A DNA stretch of 64,000 nt from Cepaea nemoralis. Its lineage: Eukaryota; Mollusca; Gastropoda; Stylommatophora; Helicidae. Positions within the stretch are counted from its first letter, which is position 1. Every line of letters starts with the position of its first letter. The DNA is taken from positions 381,501 to 445,500 of the forward strand of contig JACEFZ010015032.1 in NCBI GenBank assembly GCA_014155875.1, given 5' to 3'. A program made the position numbers and the translations under genes. The notes beneath the pieces are model-generated. The model did not search any database. It saw only the letters and a program-made list of their open reading frames with translations, and had not been told where the DNA came from. Below, piece by piece: positions 33,895-45,807 of the stretch.

Positions 33895-34335
33895 ACTTCC
33901 CAGGACATTTATCTGTAGCCTGGGTCAGTCTGGTAGCTCCGGTCAGTGGACACAAATCCTTGCCTGAGTCGGGCTGGGAGCTCCGGTCAGTGGACACTTC
34001 TTCTTCTTTCATTCGCTTGAAATACATCTATAACTGCAGTGTTGTCTTCTGTATGAATGTCAGTGGACACAAATCCTTGCCTGGGTTGGGCTGGGAGCTC
34101 CGGTCATTGGACACAAATCCTTGCCTGGGTCGGGCTGGGAGCTCCGGTCAGTGGAAGCAAATCCTTGCCTGAGTCGGGCTGGGAGCTCCGGTCAGTGGAC
34201 ACTTCTTCTTCTTTCATTCGCTTGAAATACATCTATAACTGCAGTGTTGTCTTCTGTATGAATATCAGTGGACACAAATCCTTGCCTGGGTCGGGCTGGG
34301 AGCTCCAGTCAGTGGAAGCAAATCCTTGCCTGGAG
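33895..34335. repeat. Two-level minisatellite (about 50-bp units inside a longer repeat)
   Basis: Short units contain ACAAATCCTTGCCTGGGTCG plus GGCTGGGAGCTCCGGTCAGT plus GGAC. A longer insert, CTTCTTCTTTCATTCGCTTG through GTGTTGTCTTCTGTATGAAT, occurs twice (about 34000-34060 and 34203-34262), each time between short units. Frames over it are period artefacts. Confidence 0.88.
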
Positions 34336-34629
34336 GGGGGATTCAGACAGTCCAACAGGCCAACGCGTGAACTACTGTTCCACCATGGCTGCCATACACT
34401 GCTTTATGAAATAACAATGCTAATTAAGAATTGTAAACATTTCACTATTACTTTATGATACAGTCATGGTTCTACAACAGTCTGTTTACAGCCTGATCAA
34501 TCAATATCTTAAAGCAAATTGGCACTGAAACAACATAACTACACGATGCCTAATTCAGTTTTTCTGATGATTAAATGTAGTGCAGTTTAAAAATAAAAAG
34601 TTAATATTAGTTACTGTATAACTTGGGGT

Positions 34630-34960
34630 GAGTTGGTTGAGGGACTATGTTCATTGGGGGATAAAGGGATAAGAAGAAGACTGTATTGTATTACTCATCA
34701 CAACAATAGGGAACAGACTAGTGAAACATATTGGGCATATCAAAAGAGGTGGAATGGAGAAATTAGCCTTATGTGGGGGGAAAATACCTGGCAAGAAAGG
34801 AAGAGAGATGTCTGTGGTAAGCTTAAAGAGCTGGACACCAAGCAGCAGTGTTAGTGACACCAACTTAATTAAAATACCAGAGGCCAGTGAGGATTGGAGC
34901 ATTATCATAACGATTCCTGACCCATACCATATTGGTAGAAGAAGAAATGTCACTAATTGT
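34630..34960 (+). pseudogene. LINE 3'-end remnant
   Basis: AGTGAAACATATTGGGCATA, AGAGGTGGAATGGAGAAATT, AAAATACCTGGCAAGAAAGG and GAAGAGAGATGTCTGTGGTA follow the LINE C-terminal pattern GHIKRGGMEKLAL.GK..GKKGR. The same segment, more decayed, lies at 14200-14340. It is dead and truncated. Confidence 0.45.
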
Positions 34961-34964
34961 CCGG

Positions 34965-35560
34965 TAAACCAATTATAAATTGCTCCATAAATACATCATT
35001 AATTGACTGGTAAACCCTTTATACATTGCTCCAAAAATCCATAATTAATTGTCCAATAAACCCTGTTATAAATTGCTCCATAAATCTGTCATTACACTGG
35101 TAACCCGATTATAAATTGCTCCATAAATCTATCAATTGACTGGTAAACCCATTACTTGCCAGGTAATCCCATTATTAATTATCATATATACTCATTATTC
35201 TGTAAACCCATCATTATTAGTTGCCCCATGGGTGTCATTATCATTATTAGTTACCTCATTAAGCCCGTAATTAAGTTTCTTGTAAACATATTATTGCTGG
35301 TTTCATTAACCCATCATTAGGTGTCTGATAAACTCTGCTAGTTGTCCAATAAACTCTTCATCAGAAATCCCTCACTAGTTGTTCCATAAAGCCTTCATTA
35401 GTTTGTCCCATAAACCTTTTATTGGTTTGTTCCATAAACTTTTCACTAGTTTGTACCAGAAACTTTTGAATGATTTGTCCCATAAACCTGTCATTAATTG
35501 TACGGCAAAACACATGATTGATTGTCTTGTAAACTCCACTCCATTATATTTAAGTTTGAG
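34965..35560. repeat. Degenerate about 30-45 bp AT-rich tandem repeat
   Basis: Loose units have a TAAACCCATTATAAATTGCT/CCATAAAT pattern that grades into GTCCCATAAACCTTTCATTA-like units. Unit length and sequence drift along the array, indicating age. No gene is visible from here to 35980. Confidence 0.7.
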
Positions 35561-35984
35561 TGACTTACATCACATGGAATGTGTCCAATAAAACATGTCT
35601 TTGAGTTCGTACTACATTGAATGTGTGCTGTCTTAGATATGAGCACACTAAAGCCATTATTGTCACTGCTGTATTGTTTGTTAAATGGGCATTCCTGGTT
35701 ATCTATGCATGCACAGCGGAGAAGATTAAAACATAATTGTTTCTTGATGCCAGAGTTGACCTCAGTTGTGTCCCACAGAACTGACTCATTTGTCTTGTGT
35801 TTCTGACAAGAAGCAGCACTCTGTAGGTGGTATGAGAGGCCAGTACTGCGTCAACCACCTTTACTTGCCAAGGCATGTCCCGGTATCCATTGTAGGTTGG
35901 GTCAACCTGAGGGGAAGGTCAATGTTAAAAGTCCTTCCTGATGGGGATTTGAGCGTCGCGCCACAACGTTAACACAGCTCCAGT

Positions 35985-36365
35985 ATGTCTCTAGTAGGAA
36001 GAGCAATCCACAAACTCATGGCATCACACTCGATCAGTATAGCAATACTGTGAATTCCCACACAAACTGATGGCATCACACTCCAGTATACCAATATTTC
36101 CCCACATAAACTGATGGCATCACACTCCAGTATACCAATAATTCCCCACATAAACTGATGGCATCACACTCCAATATACCAATAATTCCCCACATAAAAC
36201 GATGGCATTACACTCCAGTATACCAATAATTCCCCACATAAACTGGTGGCATCACACTCCAGTATACCTATAATTCCCCACATAAACTGGTGGCATCACA
36301 CTCCAGTATACCAATAATTCCCCACATAAACTGATGGCATCACACTCCAGTATACCAATATAGTT
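35985..36365. repeat. 44-bp minisatellite, about 8 units
   Basis: The unit is CCCACATAAACTGATGGCAT plus CACACTCCAGTATACCAATA plus ATTC. Copies are close to identical except the first, which is partly altered near 36000-36050. Confidence 0.9.
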
Positions 36366-36499
36366 GTACTATGAATTTCAGGCAGCAGCGACTATGGGAA
36401 ATGAGATGGCCCATAGACTGACTAAGGCAGGAACCGCAAAACAGCAAGGATGCAGACCTTGCAGTACTAGTCCTCCTGAGGACAGGTTTAGGTTACAGT

Positions 36500-37251
36500 T
36501 CTCATAAGGACATTAGCAACGGGGGACAACTCAAAGGCAATCCCAAGTCCTATTCTCATCTGATGTCGAGCCTATCCACTGTGCGTGCTCCCAGGAGGCC
36601 CCCTGATGCGGTCGAGCGGAGCCAAGCCACACCCATGCTAGCCACTCGCACCAGTCACTGCACCCTCCAGGACAAGCAACAAGAAAAGAGTTCTTAAAAA
36701 AAACGACAAGAGAAAAAAAAAAAAAAAAGAAAACCATAACATTTAAGAAACAAAATTTAAAATAAAAAAACCGAAAGAAGAAACATTTATTTATATCTAT
36801 ACAAAGAAAACAATTTTAAAAACATTGTCCTCTCGGCCTGGTTGTCAGTGTTCATTTCTTTAGTTTCGGGTTATGTCTTTTCCAGTTCGGCAGACGTACT
36901 ATTGTCTGACCTACGAAACAGTGGATCTCTTGGATGCTTTCTACTACATGCAATCAGTCCCCCAATGTCACTGGAGTCTTGGCCTTGTCAAAGTATTCTT
37001 GCAGCTCCCTTCGTGCATTATTACACTCGCTACATGATAGTAAATAATGTTTGGTGGTGCTGTTTTCCAGTCATACTGGGTTTTCGCTCCAGTTTCCCAG
37101 CCTGATTCTCCACATGTCTCTGTTTGCTAGTGCTTTCGTGTTATACTCCACTTGTGATTTGTAGCTGGGTTCTCTCAGTACCTAGTATGCACGCCGACCT
37201 TTAGCTGTGCCTACCACTGTTTCCGCCATCCTTTGACGGTCGCGGTCTAGA
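36500..37251 (-). pseudogene. LINE remnant (3' portion) interrupted by a younger LINE
   Basis: On the - strand a broken frame gives MWRIRLGNWSENPV and nearby text rich in Cys and His. This is typical of the region downstream of RNase H in one LINE lineage. It is cut at 37252-37263 by the target duplication of the insertion at 37264-38200. An A-rich stretch near 36690-36800 may be an old poly(A) or simple sequence. Confidence 0.4.
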
Positions 37252-37263
37252 CAGACATTTCTA

Positions 37264-38200
37264 GTTAGTTAGTTAGTTAGTCGACAGATCATCCTCGTTG
37301 CACATCGGACCATTCAGTCCATAAGTGCTCGGATCCCCTCCTCAGCAAATCCCGCAGCGTGTAGCGGCTAACGACGCCAGTTCTGTGTTGGTTTATCAAT
37401 CTTCTTTGGCTTCCTGCGTAGTGTCCTTGTTTGGCCACCCCTCTTTTAATTTGCTGCTCTCGCAGTCTGGCCATTGTTGTAGATTCACAGTCATCACTTG
37501 GTTCTTGCAAAAGTCTCATTTCTCGTAGAGCATTCAGAATGTCAGCCTGGTCCATGGCGCGTCCGCCCTCAACAGTAGCCTCACCTGCGAGCTTGTCAGC
37601 CCGCTCATTTCCTTGTACTCCCGCATGACCTGGCACGAAGATGAAACTAATCTTTGCCAGCCGAGACCGCTCCAGAGGCAGCAACCATTCTCTTCGGATC
37701 GACCCCTCCTCTATCCTCTTGATCATGTTCATTGAGTCGCTAAGGAAACAAGCCCTAGTGAATGTCTGTGTCTCGAGCCATGTTATTGCTTTACTTACTG
37801 CCATGACTTCCATGGTCAGGCTACTTGTGGTTTCAGTGAAAGCACCAGAGTCCTCCTTCACAATTCTCCCTCCGGCCCGAGCTGTAAAGGCACATGAGCT
37901 TCTCACATGTCGGACGACCGACCCATCTGTGTAGATGACCGCGTCACTGTCTAGCGAATTCTCGAAAATCAACGCTTGTACTTCAGCCTCCACAGCAGCC
38001 GGATTTTCTTGTCTGCATTTACTATCTAGTTGGATGCAAACTGAAAAGGATGTGCAGAAATCTGTTGGCACTTGTACCCACTCCTCGCCAGGTTCTAAGT
38101 CCTCAAGTGAACACACCTGTTGAAGAATGTCTTCGGCTTGACCCATCCACGACCGTCCTCTTTTTAACCTGCTGCCCTTCACCTTCCTAATTTCACTATG
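37264..38200 (-). mobile_element. 5'-truncated RNase H LINE with 12-bp target duplication
   Basis: The fragment is flanked by perfect copies of CAGACATTTCTA (37252-37263 and 38201-38212) and ends on the - strand in a (CTAA)n tail (37264-37282). A 297-codon frame covers the end of the RT region and an RNase H domain: YTDGS (first Asp), TMEVMAV (Glu), LSDSMNM (second Asp), and GHAGVQGNERADKLAG (last His/Asp). The catalytic residues are present and the frame is open, so this is a relatively recent insertion, but it lacks endonuclease and most of RT and cannot move alone. It resembles the + strand element at 51815-53616. Confidence 0.85.
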
Positions 38201-38283
38201 CAGACATTTCTAATCTGACTAGAGTGGCAGCAATCACGAGAAACACACATGGCAATGCCGGCTGATAGATCTAAAGTTAGTTG

Positions 38284-38515
38284 CATTTCCTGTACAGTAC
38301 GTAGCAGTCAATCCCAGCATTGTTTGGCTGTTCGTAATTCCTGTGCAAGTTTACGTTAAATAGCTTGCCATTGATTTCTTAACAACCGGCATCCATATAA
38401 TTTCATAAACAAACCAACATAAGACGGTCTGCTGCCAAATCGCCTGCAGCTGTGTTTCGAACGCGGTATGCGGGATTACTAACTGCATCCGTAACCTCTT
38501 CGTCACGGAGCTGAT
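38284..38515 (-). mobile_element. SINE copy of the GCATATCC family
   Basis: It is diverged from the copy at 33331 but keeps the family order: CAGTCAATCCCAGCATT, GCAAGTTTACGTTAAATAG, CTGCTGCCAAATCGCCTGCA, GTTTCGAACGCGG, GGGATTACTAACTG, GTAACCTCTTCG. Orientation is - strand and no clear poly(A) remains. Bases 38520-39600 hold no recognisable gene. Confidence 0.65.
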
Positions 38516-39614
38516 CTGCTAGACTGAATATAACCAACCAAAGCTTTAAGGTCAACACACAACCTCATTGTCCTGTCTTCCCAGACCATTGCAGCAACTT
38601 ACATGTATTCATTTTGTGACACATGATGAACCCCCAAACCTTTACCATTGTAGAAAAGCACAATCCTGACCCCCAGATGGCTCATATTTTATTCATGACA
38701 ATTCTTTTCGAACCACTCTTCGTCCTATCAAAACTGGGTAACGCTAGTTCTAATTGTCCAAATGCTTGAAGTTTATTGAATTCCTATTTCAGATGCACAC
38801 ATGTTATTCCAATTTTGCTGCTTTCCGTCTTATTTATGCTAGGGTCTCGTACCTGATATCAACTCTTTGCTAAACATGTTTTCCTGATGTCTCTTTCGAT
38901 TAGTTTACTTCAGTAATTTTTCTTTTATTTCTGACTAAATAAAGTAAAGTCAATGATCCTTTTACACTTCTTACGGCGCATTAGACATACGGTGCTACAT
39001 CCATTTATTCTGGACCAAATGGCAGTCGGTGGGTGATGTGATCACCATCACTCTGCAACCTTCACTCAGGACGGTTCTTGTACCTGACTTTTTATTCATA
39101 TATAATGCCAATATACAGTATTATATTAAAAGCTATAAACTTAGATTACACGTCAATTGGAAAAGTGAGTAGATCTTACTAACTAGAACAATATTGTTAT
39201 ATCACATGACAACATGCTGTTGAAAATGTGCTCGGTATCATATTTCATCGAATGGTTGTTATATTAACATTAAAGAGATCTATTACATGGGAAGCAGAGG
39301 GCCATATCTACTATTTTCGGTAGTTAAACGGGCAACGTTATAAAATTATAAAAGTCGTGCAATATCATTCTTACCTTTCTTAACTTAAATTTTAAATCAG
39401 TTTCGAAAATCGCCGTTAATGTAATTAATTTACAATTGTAAATGTTCTTCATAACCTGTTACTTAAGTCCAGATGTCAGTTTATCAATGTCTGGGTACAA
39501 ATCTGTCATGCCGAAAGTCATAAGCGAGCTAGGTTACTGTCGATGAGTCTGGAACGTTGCTTAATTTTTATAACTGTCCTTACGGTAAATGACTGCTCGA
39601 GGCCTCGCGTGGCA

Positions 39615-39671
39615 CTTTCTGACAGCTGGCGGGCCACAAGTGGCCCGCGGGCCTTGGTTTGGGAACCTCTG
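39615..39671. mobile_element. Terminus of a hAT-type DNA element
   Basis: GGTTTGGGAACCTCTG at 39656-39671 is the complement of CAGAGGTTCCCAAACC, a common hAT-type terminal inverted repeat. The GC-rich GGGCCACAAGTGGCCCGCGG just inside it is typical of such elements. The other end was not found within reach. A 35-40 bp direct repeat (TAGATCTTACTA...CAATATTGTTATA) occurs at 39170 and 39675, on either side of the lost element. Confidence 0.4.
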
Positions 39672-39779
39672 GCGTAGATCTTACTAGGCAATATTGTTAT
39701 AATAACACCCGATTGATACTGTAAGCGGTATCACGGTAACAGCTTTTCATGGCAGGTTCTTGTCGACACCGTGTCTTAA

Positions 39780-39900
39780 GGATATCTTTTAAATGTTCTC
39801 ACCTCAGGGGTTATTTGAACCCCACCCAAATTAACTGGCAAACGAATGGTCTATCCATTACACTACGATGGGTTTCATACCATAATCGATGTCCTGCAAA
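39780..39900 (-). mobile_element. tRNA-derived SINE head on the - strand
   Basis: Read on the - strand, CATCGTAGTGTAATGGATAG has an A box and GGTGGGGTTCAAATAACCCC a B box about 45 bases on. A 26-base G run lies at 39969-39994, about 70 bases from this head on its upstream side. Confidence 0.5.
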
Positions 39901-40441
39901 GGATATGCGAATTTTAAAAAAAAGTTTAGAACAGATCGACGTGGCGTGGTGACTTCGGCCAAAGACTTGGGGGGGGGGGGGGGGGGGGGGGGGGTTGAGA
40001 CCGTAGTGTTGGTTATACAGGGATACCGTGTACCACACCTGGGACATCACGTCGCACACCACGGATAAATGATCACAATAGAGCTACACCATCTGGCAGG
40101 GGGATCTTAGAGTTAGTGGCCTCCTAGATATGCAGTGTTCAGGCACTCATGAGCCCACCCACAACATGGGTAAATGTTATCAGTTGAAGGTATGTGCTAC
40201 TGAAGTGACAAGAATGTTATAAGATCCGACAATATTGATTCCTACTAAATGAGAAGCTCAAAAGAAAACCCGGTCCAAGAGCTCACTACGTGTTGTCTTC
40301 CAAACAGGGTATCGGTGGCGTGCGAGAAAACGACGCTTCTGGTGACGGTTCTTAAAACAGAAGGAAAGAACTATAGTATCTCCTGTCTGTCTCACTTCAT
40401 GCCGCAGGTGTTGCTGTTTGTCCATCAAGAATTATGACCAT

Positions 40442-41315
40442 TCAATTCATCCAGTGGGGTTGAAAGTATGGAGCCGTGAGTTCTAAGATGGCTGATAAGT
40501 CTTTGACAATGTGGGCAAAGATTGCTTGACATTCCAGGAGGAGGATCTCTTGCAATAGTTTTTCTGTCCAGCCTTTTTTCACAGCTTTTGCAGTTCTGTT
40601 TACTTCACAAGTGACTGCATCCCTGTATAATGATGTATGCCATGAATTTCGGTCTTTGGCAGCAGTCTCCCATGTGTCATGATGAATTCCAAAAGCTTTT
40701 AATGAGATCTTTAGAGTGTCTTTAAAGTGTTTACTCTGAACTCCTTGGGAGCGTTTACTACAACGCAACTCGCCGTAAAAAATTCGTTTAGGGAGCCTGT
40801 GATCTGGCACGCGAGTTAAGTGACCAGCCCAACGAATCTGATGCTTAATTAGTAAAGTGTGGATACTGGGCATGGACGCTCTTTCTAGGAATTCAGTGTC
40901 TAGGATCTTGTCTTGCCATTTAATCTTCAATAGCTTCCTAAGGCAGACTGTGTGGAAGTGGTTTAATTTCCTAGCATGTCGCTGGTAAACAGTCCAGGTT
41001 TCACAAGCATAATACAACTGCTTTGTAGACTTTCAGCTTTGCTTGCAGGCTTATTCAATTTCTGTCCCATACATTCTTGTACAGTCTGCCAAAGGCCGCG
41101 CTGGCCTTGAAGATTCTTGCATTCACTTTATCATCAATTGTGGCAGCTTGGGACACTGTACAGTTCTGCCAAGATAGGTGAATTCATCCACAGCACTTAG
41201 TCTATGACCATTCACTTTGATATTCGGCAAGGTGTGATTATTCCCTGGAGTTGGCTGGTACATAACTACAGTCTTCTCCAAGTTGATATTGAGCCCAAAG
41301 TTGGCACAGGCATAT
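40442..41315 (-). pseudogene. LINE (family alpha), C-terminal part
   Basis: On the - strand a 191-codon frame carries the marker order of this endonuclease-RT LINE family: [19 protein letters not shown], then [20 protein letters not shown], and [19 protein letters not shown]. Upstream, to 41315, the same protein continues in other frames (INLEKTVVM, VDEFTYLGRT), so it is frameshifted. It is cut at 41311-41315 by a nested RTE fragment and resumes at 42022. Confidence 0.8.
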
Positions 41316-42021
41316 CAATCAATCAATCAATCATGTGCCATGCCGGAAAGCGTGGGCGGTCATGACTCGCCATTTCACTCGATCACCAGAGTCGTGGATC
41401 AGGTCAGTGTTCCTGTCTCGTCCATGCCATGTGGCCAAGCCATCCATGTATTTTCCTCTCGGTCTTCCTCTTGGTCTGTTCCCCTCTATCTTGCCAGTTG
41501 TCACTAAGTTCTCCAATCCATTTCTTCTCATAACATGTCCAACACATTTTGACTGTCTACGTCTAATTTCTCTAATCAGTTTACGATGTTCATTTGTCTC
41601 CTGTAGTACTTGTTCATTGGTTTTTCTGTCTGTCCATGGTATTCTTTGCATTTTCCTCAGAAACCACATTTATGCAGCCATCAGATGCTTTTCAGCTTGA
41701 CTGCTCATTGTCCAAGTATCACATCCATACAAAAGAACAGGCTCTATGTATCCCCTCAACACTCTTTTTCTCGTTTCAATTGACATATTTTTATTGGTCA
41801 GAATGTTTTTCATCTTGCTAAAGGCTACTTTCGCCATGGCGATTCTTGTTCTAATCTCTTCAAGGCATCTCCCATCAGATGTTATGACTGTTTCAAGATA
41901 ATTGTACCGATTCACTTGTTGAAGAACATTTCCATTTACTTGTATATTACATTGTGGCACTTCTTCCTTCCTACTGACGACCATAACCTGTGTCTTTTTA
42001 CAATTTAATTCTAAAAAAGAT
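41316..42021 (-). pseudogene. RTE-type LINE 3' fragment nested in family alpha
   Basis: A 5'-truncated RTE copy starts (its 3' end) with the (ATTG)n tail and ends near 42021. It is bordered by CATAT on both sides (41311-41315 and 42022-42026), at a point where the family alpha frame would otherwise be continuous. Its frame holds YNYLETVITSDGRCLEEI, GYIEPVLLYGCDTWTM, and FLRKMQRIPWTD before RPRGRPRGKYMDG. Both copies A and B (42313, 47178) are longer relatives. Stops and frameshifts make it inactive. Confidence 0.82.
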
Positions 42022-42312
42022 CATATGAGAAAGCTGAAATATTGTGTTGCATGTCTGCCTCTGAGTTGGCATAGCTCTTTGACGGTGTCGCTGTTAGTGT
42101 TGGTTTTAGCTTTCGGCTTCTGAGATTGAACAACTTTCCATCCATGCGGTAGTTGATGTCTATTCCAGTGTTGCTGTTTTCGAAGGCATTCGTCAGCATA
42201 GCTGAAATCATGATGCTGAATAGTGTTTGTGCCACGGCATAGCATTGCTTCACTCCATTGATGACAGGGAAGGGCTCAGACAGCTCACCATTTTCCTGCA
42301 CTCTTGCCTGCA
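42022..42312 (-). pseudogene. LINE (family alpha), reverse-transcriptase segment
   Basis: On the - strand, GELSEPFPVINGVKQCYAVA and TLFSIMISAMLTNAFENS match RT motifs just before the catalytic YADD region of family alpha. The Gly of the usual GVKQG is Cys here. A 200-bp copy of its last part reappears at 46978-47178, again joined to an RTE 3' tail, as half of the duplication described in the findings. Confidence 0.75.
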
Positions 42313-44766
42313 TCAATCAATCATGTGCCATGTCCGGAAAGCGTGAGCGGTCATGACTCGCCATTTCACTCGATCACCAGAGTCGTGGATCAGCTCAGTG
42401 TTCCTGTCTCGTCCATGCCATGTGGCCAAGCCATCCAGGTATTTTCCTCTCGGTCTTCCTCTTGGTCTGTTCCCTTCGATCTTGCCAGTTGTCACTAAGT
42501 TCTCCAATCCATTTCTTCTCATAACATGTCCAAAAAATGTTGACTGTCTACGTCTAATTTCTCTAATCAATTTACGATTTTCATTTGTCTCCTGTAGTAC
42601 TTGGTCATTGGTTTTTCTATCTGTCCATGGTATTCTTTGCATTTTCCTCAGAAACCACATTTCTGCAGCCATCAGATGTTTTTCAGCTTGACTGCACATT
42701 GTCCAAGTTTCACATCCATACAAAAGAACAGGCTCTATGTATCCCCTCAACACTCTTTTTCTCGTTTCAATTGACATCTTTTTATTGGTCAGAATGTTTT
42801 TCATCTTGCTAAAGGCTACTTTCGCCATGGCGATTCTTGTTCTAATCTCTTCAAGGCATCTCCCATCAGATGTTATGACTGTTCCGAGATAATTGTACCG
42901 ATTCACTTGTTGAAGAATATTCCCATTTACTTGTATATTACATTGTGGTACTTCGTTCTTCCTAGTGACGACCATAACCTGAGTCTTTTTACAATTTAAT
43001 TCTAACCCCAGTTGCTCACTGTGTACAACAACCGGATCTACTAATTGTTGCAGATCCTGTGCATTGTCTGCAATCAATACTGTATCATCTGCATATCTAA
43101 TGTTATTGATGTTTCGTCCTCCAATGCTGATTCCAATTATATCTTCTACATTTCTGAAAATATTTTCACTAGTATAGGGAAAAAAAGATCTGGAGACATT
43201 ACACATCCCTGTCTAACACCTCTCTTAATAGGTTGATATTGTCCCACTTCATTATCACTCCTTATGGCAGCTTATTGTTTCCAATATATGTTTTTTTATA
43301 AGTCTAATGTCTTTCCTATCAATTTGTAGATCTGCAAGCATATCCACCATGTTGACATGTCTAACTCTATCAAAAGCCTTTGTGTAGTCAATAAAGCAAA
43401 GATATATATCCTTGTTTACTTCTATAGCACGTTCAATAACTGTTCGCAGCATATACACAGCATTTATTGTACCCTTTCCTTCTACAAACCCACATTGTTC
43501 TTCCCCTATTTCAGGTTGTATTTTCTTCCTCACTCTTTGCATTATAATTCGTAACAAAATCTTTGTGATGTGACTCATTATACTAATTGTTCTATGATGA
43601 TCACAATTCCAAGGCTCCTGATTTCTTTGGGATTGCAATAAATGCAGAGTTACATAATTCAGAAGGTATATCTTCAGTATCATATAATGTGTTTAGCAGT
43701 CTGGTGACATGCTCTAGTCCAAATTCTTCTAAAGCTTTAATCATTTCTGTTGTGATGTTATCTGCACCGGGGGCCTTGCCAGCTTTCATATGAATAGAAT
43801 AGTAAATCAGAAAGAATCTCCTTTTTTGAGGTGGAAATCGCTATTTCACCTCAAAGGGTGATAACTCCTTGTTTTTTTTTGTTTTTTTTTTTAAAAGTTG
43901 GTGTGGTAGTCAAGTGTTCAAGTGATCCCTTAAATTGTAGGTACGTATAGTATACAACATAAATGTACAACATAAAACAATAACAACACCAACAAAGAAA
44001 ACAAATGAGTCAAGTAAGGTATATAGTAATTTTAATAAAGCATGTATAGACAAAGTTATAATTTTTTTCTTTTTGGCGGGGAAGTGTGGGAAAATCTGGA
44101 AGGTAGTATCGGGAAGTTATACTTTTTTTTTTTTGGTCTTCGAAGTGTGGGAAAATCTCGGGCAGGTGTGACGGTGGTCGGTTCATAACAGAAGGAAAAA
44201 AAGTCATTAAGTAATGGGTTGTAAAAACGTTGGTGAGGCCTGTGTTAAAATATTTTGAACTGTTAGCACATTGGCGGTGTACATTAGTAGGAATAGACGG
44301 AATAGTTGCGGTGGCGATAGTAGTAATAGTGGGTATGGTTTAGTGAAATTAGTTGATAAGGGGTGGTTATTAGTGCTACGTAGAGGGTCGTAGTGGCTTA
44401 TTCACTATCATCACACGTGTTACAAATGAAACCTTAAAAAGTAAAGTAGTCGGTTGTAATGGATATGGTGTAGTTTCACCTCAAAAAAGGAGATGCTTTC
44501 TGATTTACTATACTACTCATATGCTTAAGAACATTTCGAACCTCTATCTTCAAAATTGGCGGTCCTTCATTATTAAATCTAATATCATACTGTTCCTTTC
44601 TGTTATCATTATAAAGGTTTTTCACATAATCTGTCAATACATGTAGAATCTGATTTTTTTCTATTATGATTTTGCCATCTTTAGTTTTTAGTCAGCCTGT
44701 TGATGTACTTGTTCTTTTATTAGTAAGTACCTGAATTTTTTTGTGCACTAATTTGGTATTTTGACT
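42313..44766 (-). pseudogene. RTE-type LINE, copy A (5'-truncated)
   Basis: The 3' tail (CAATCAATC) is at 42313. The - strand frames cover the RT: GKAPGADNITTEMIK, AFIAIPKKSG, the FIDYTKAFDRV region with the catalytic Asp, YADDTVLIAD, and the thumb and C-terminal parts through RPRGRPRGKYLDG. A frame break near 43207-43254 separates the two long frames. A MITE (43793-44516) splits the N-terminal RT. The element stops at 44766, where it runs directly into copied gene 1 intron sequence. It is inactive. Confidence 0.85.
43793..44516. mobile_element. MITE inserted in RTE copy A
   Basis: It has terminal inverted repeats of about 35 bp (left TAGTAAATCAGAAAGAATCT CCTTTTTTGAGGTG; right is the reverse complement with few changes), flanked by TCATATG on both sides (43786-43792 and 44517-44523). 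Removing it restores a continuous RT frame across the codons of HMKAGKAPG, which confirms the boundaries. There is no transposase frame. A TA duplication inside the ends is an alternative reading. The superfamily is not assigned. Confidence 0.82.
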
Positions 44767-45572
44767 GTTCTTTCTGATATGAGATTGTGTTTTCTGTTCC
44801 CAACTATAATTGACAGATTTTTTTTTTCGTGGCTATTCAAAAATGTATTTCTGAATTAGGCCTGTTTAATCACAATTTAAAAAAAACATGTCCCCTTAGC
44901 AGAAACTGCAGCTGTGGTGTGAAGCATTAGGCCATCACATATTCTAGGCCACATTACATGAGCTGGGGTGGCCAGTTCCTTTCCTCATAATTGTTCCTTC
45001 CTAAACAATTCCCTGAAAGTTGTGTGGTACCCATTTTCATGAAATAAAACAAACGTTTAGTGACATTTTCAAATGTGACAGAATACCTAGATTTTATGTG
45101 AACATGGTTTTATGAGAGTAGTAAGAAACTAGATGGCCACCGGAGATGTTTCTTCATGGAATGAAGAATCCCATGGATGGCTAAGAAGACCAGTATCCAA
45201 GCATGGCAGGAGGTTAACTCACAAAGACAAGATGATTATTCACATCAGGACAAGACCATCATCATTGTTTGAGCACATGAGATAAGATCTGAAGAAAGTT
45301 GTGACAGCCGGGAAGATCAAGTGTGTTAGAGACAGAGCTTGGCAGAGAGAAAATGCAGTATGAGTTAGCAGAATAGTATTGAAGACAATCAGTGGTCAAA
45401 TCTATCAAGGCGCAGAGGACAAATATTTGTGGAGGAGTGATCGCCTGTGCCACTCGGCATGGCACATAGTGATGATAATATAATATAAACAGCAATAGAG
45501 CTGTCACAAACAAATTACAAATACACACAGTCTACAAGCGTAAACATAATGAGTCTTTCCAACTTGTTTCAG
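44766..45572 (+). other. Duplicated gene 1 intron segment (copy of about 15925-16739)
   Basis: From CTTTCTGATATGAGATTGTG onward the sequence matches the intron before exon f at high identity, including the LINE remnant at 16100-16640 (here about 44950-45480). Small indels and substitutions separate the copies. The left junction with RTE copy A shares TGTT. Confidence 0.9.
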
Positions 45573-45807
45573 ACATCAAGCGACATGTCCAAGCGCCTGT
45601 CTCATGTCTTATCATGTCTCCAAGCTCTCCTGTCTAAGACTCTACAAGTCCAGAGAGATCTGAACCAGGAAACCAACACGACTAACCCCAGGCCAGCCCA
45701 GTACTACGCCAGCGCCTACAAGAGACTGCAGGGAGTTGTTGCTAGTAGCTCAGCTATTGTTGACGCATGTACACTCCTGGTCCAGAGTGCTGAACCCATA
45801 GTTCTGG
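45573..45807 (+). CDS. Second, intact copy of gene 1 exon f
   Basis: It has the same acceptor (CTTGTTTCAG), donor (GTAAGG) and open 78-codon frame as 16740-16974. Six of 235 bases differ: K to N at the ETK site, and five silent third-position changes (Leu, Val, Ser, Thr, Ala). All splice signals needed for inclusion are kept. Whether it is ever spliced to a complete gene is unknown: the following terminal exon copy is truncated and no copies of exons a-e are present here. It could be a dead copy that is simply young. Confidence 0.7.
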
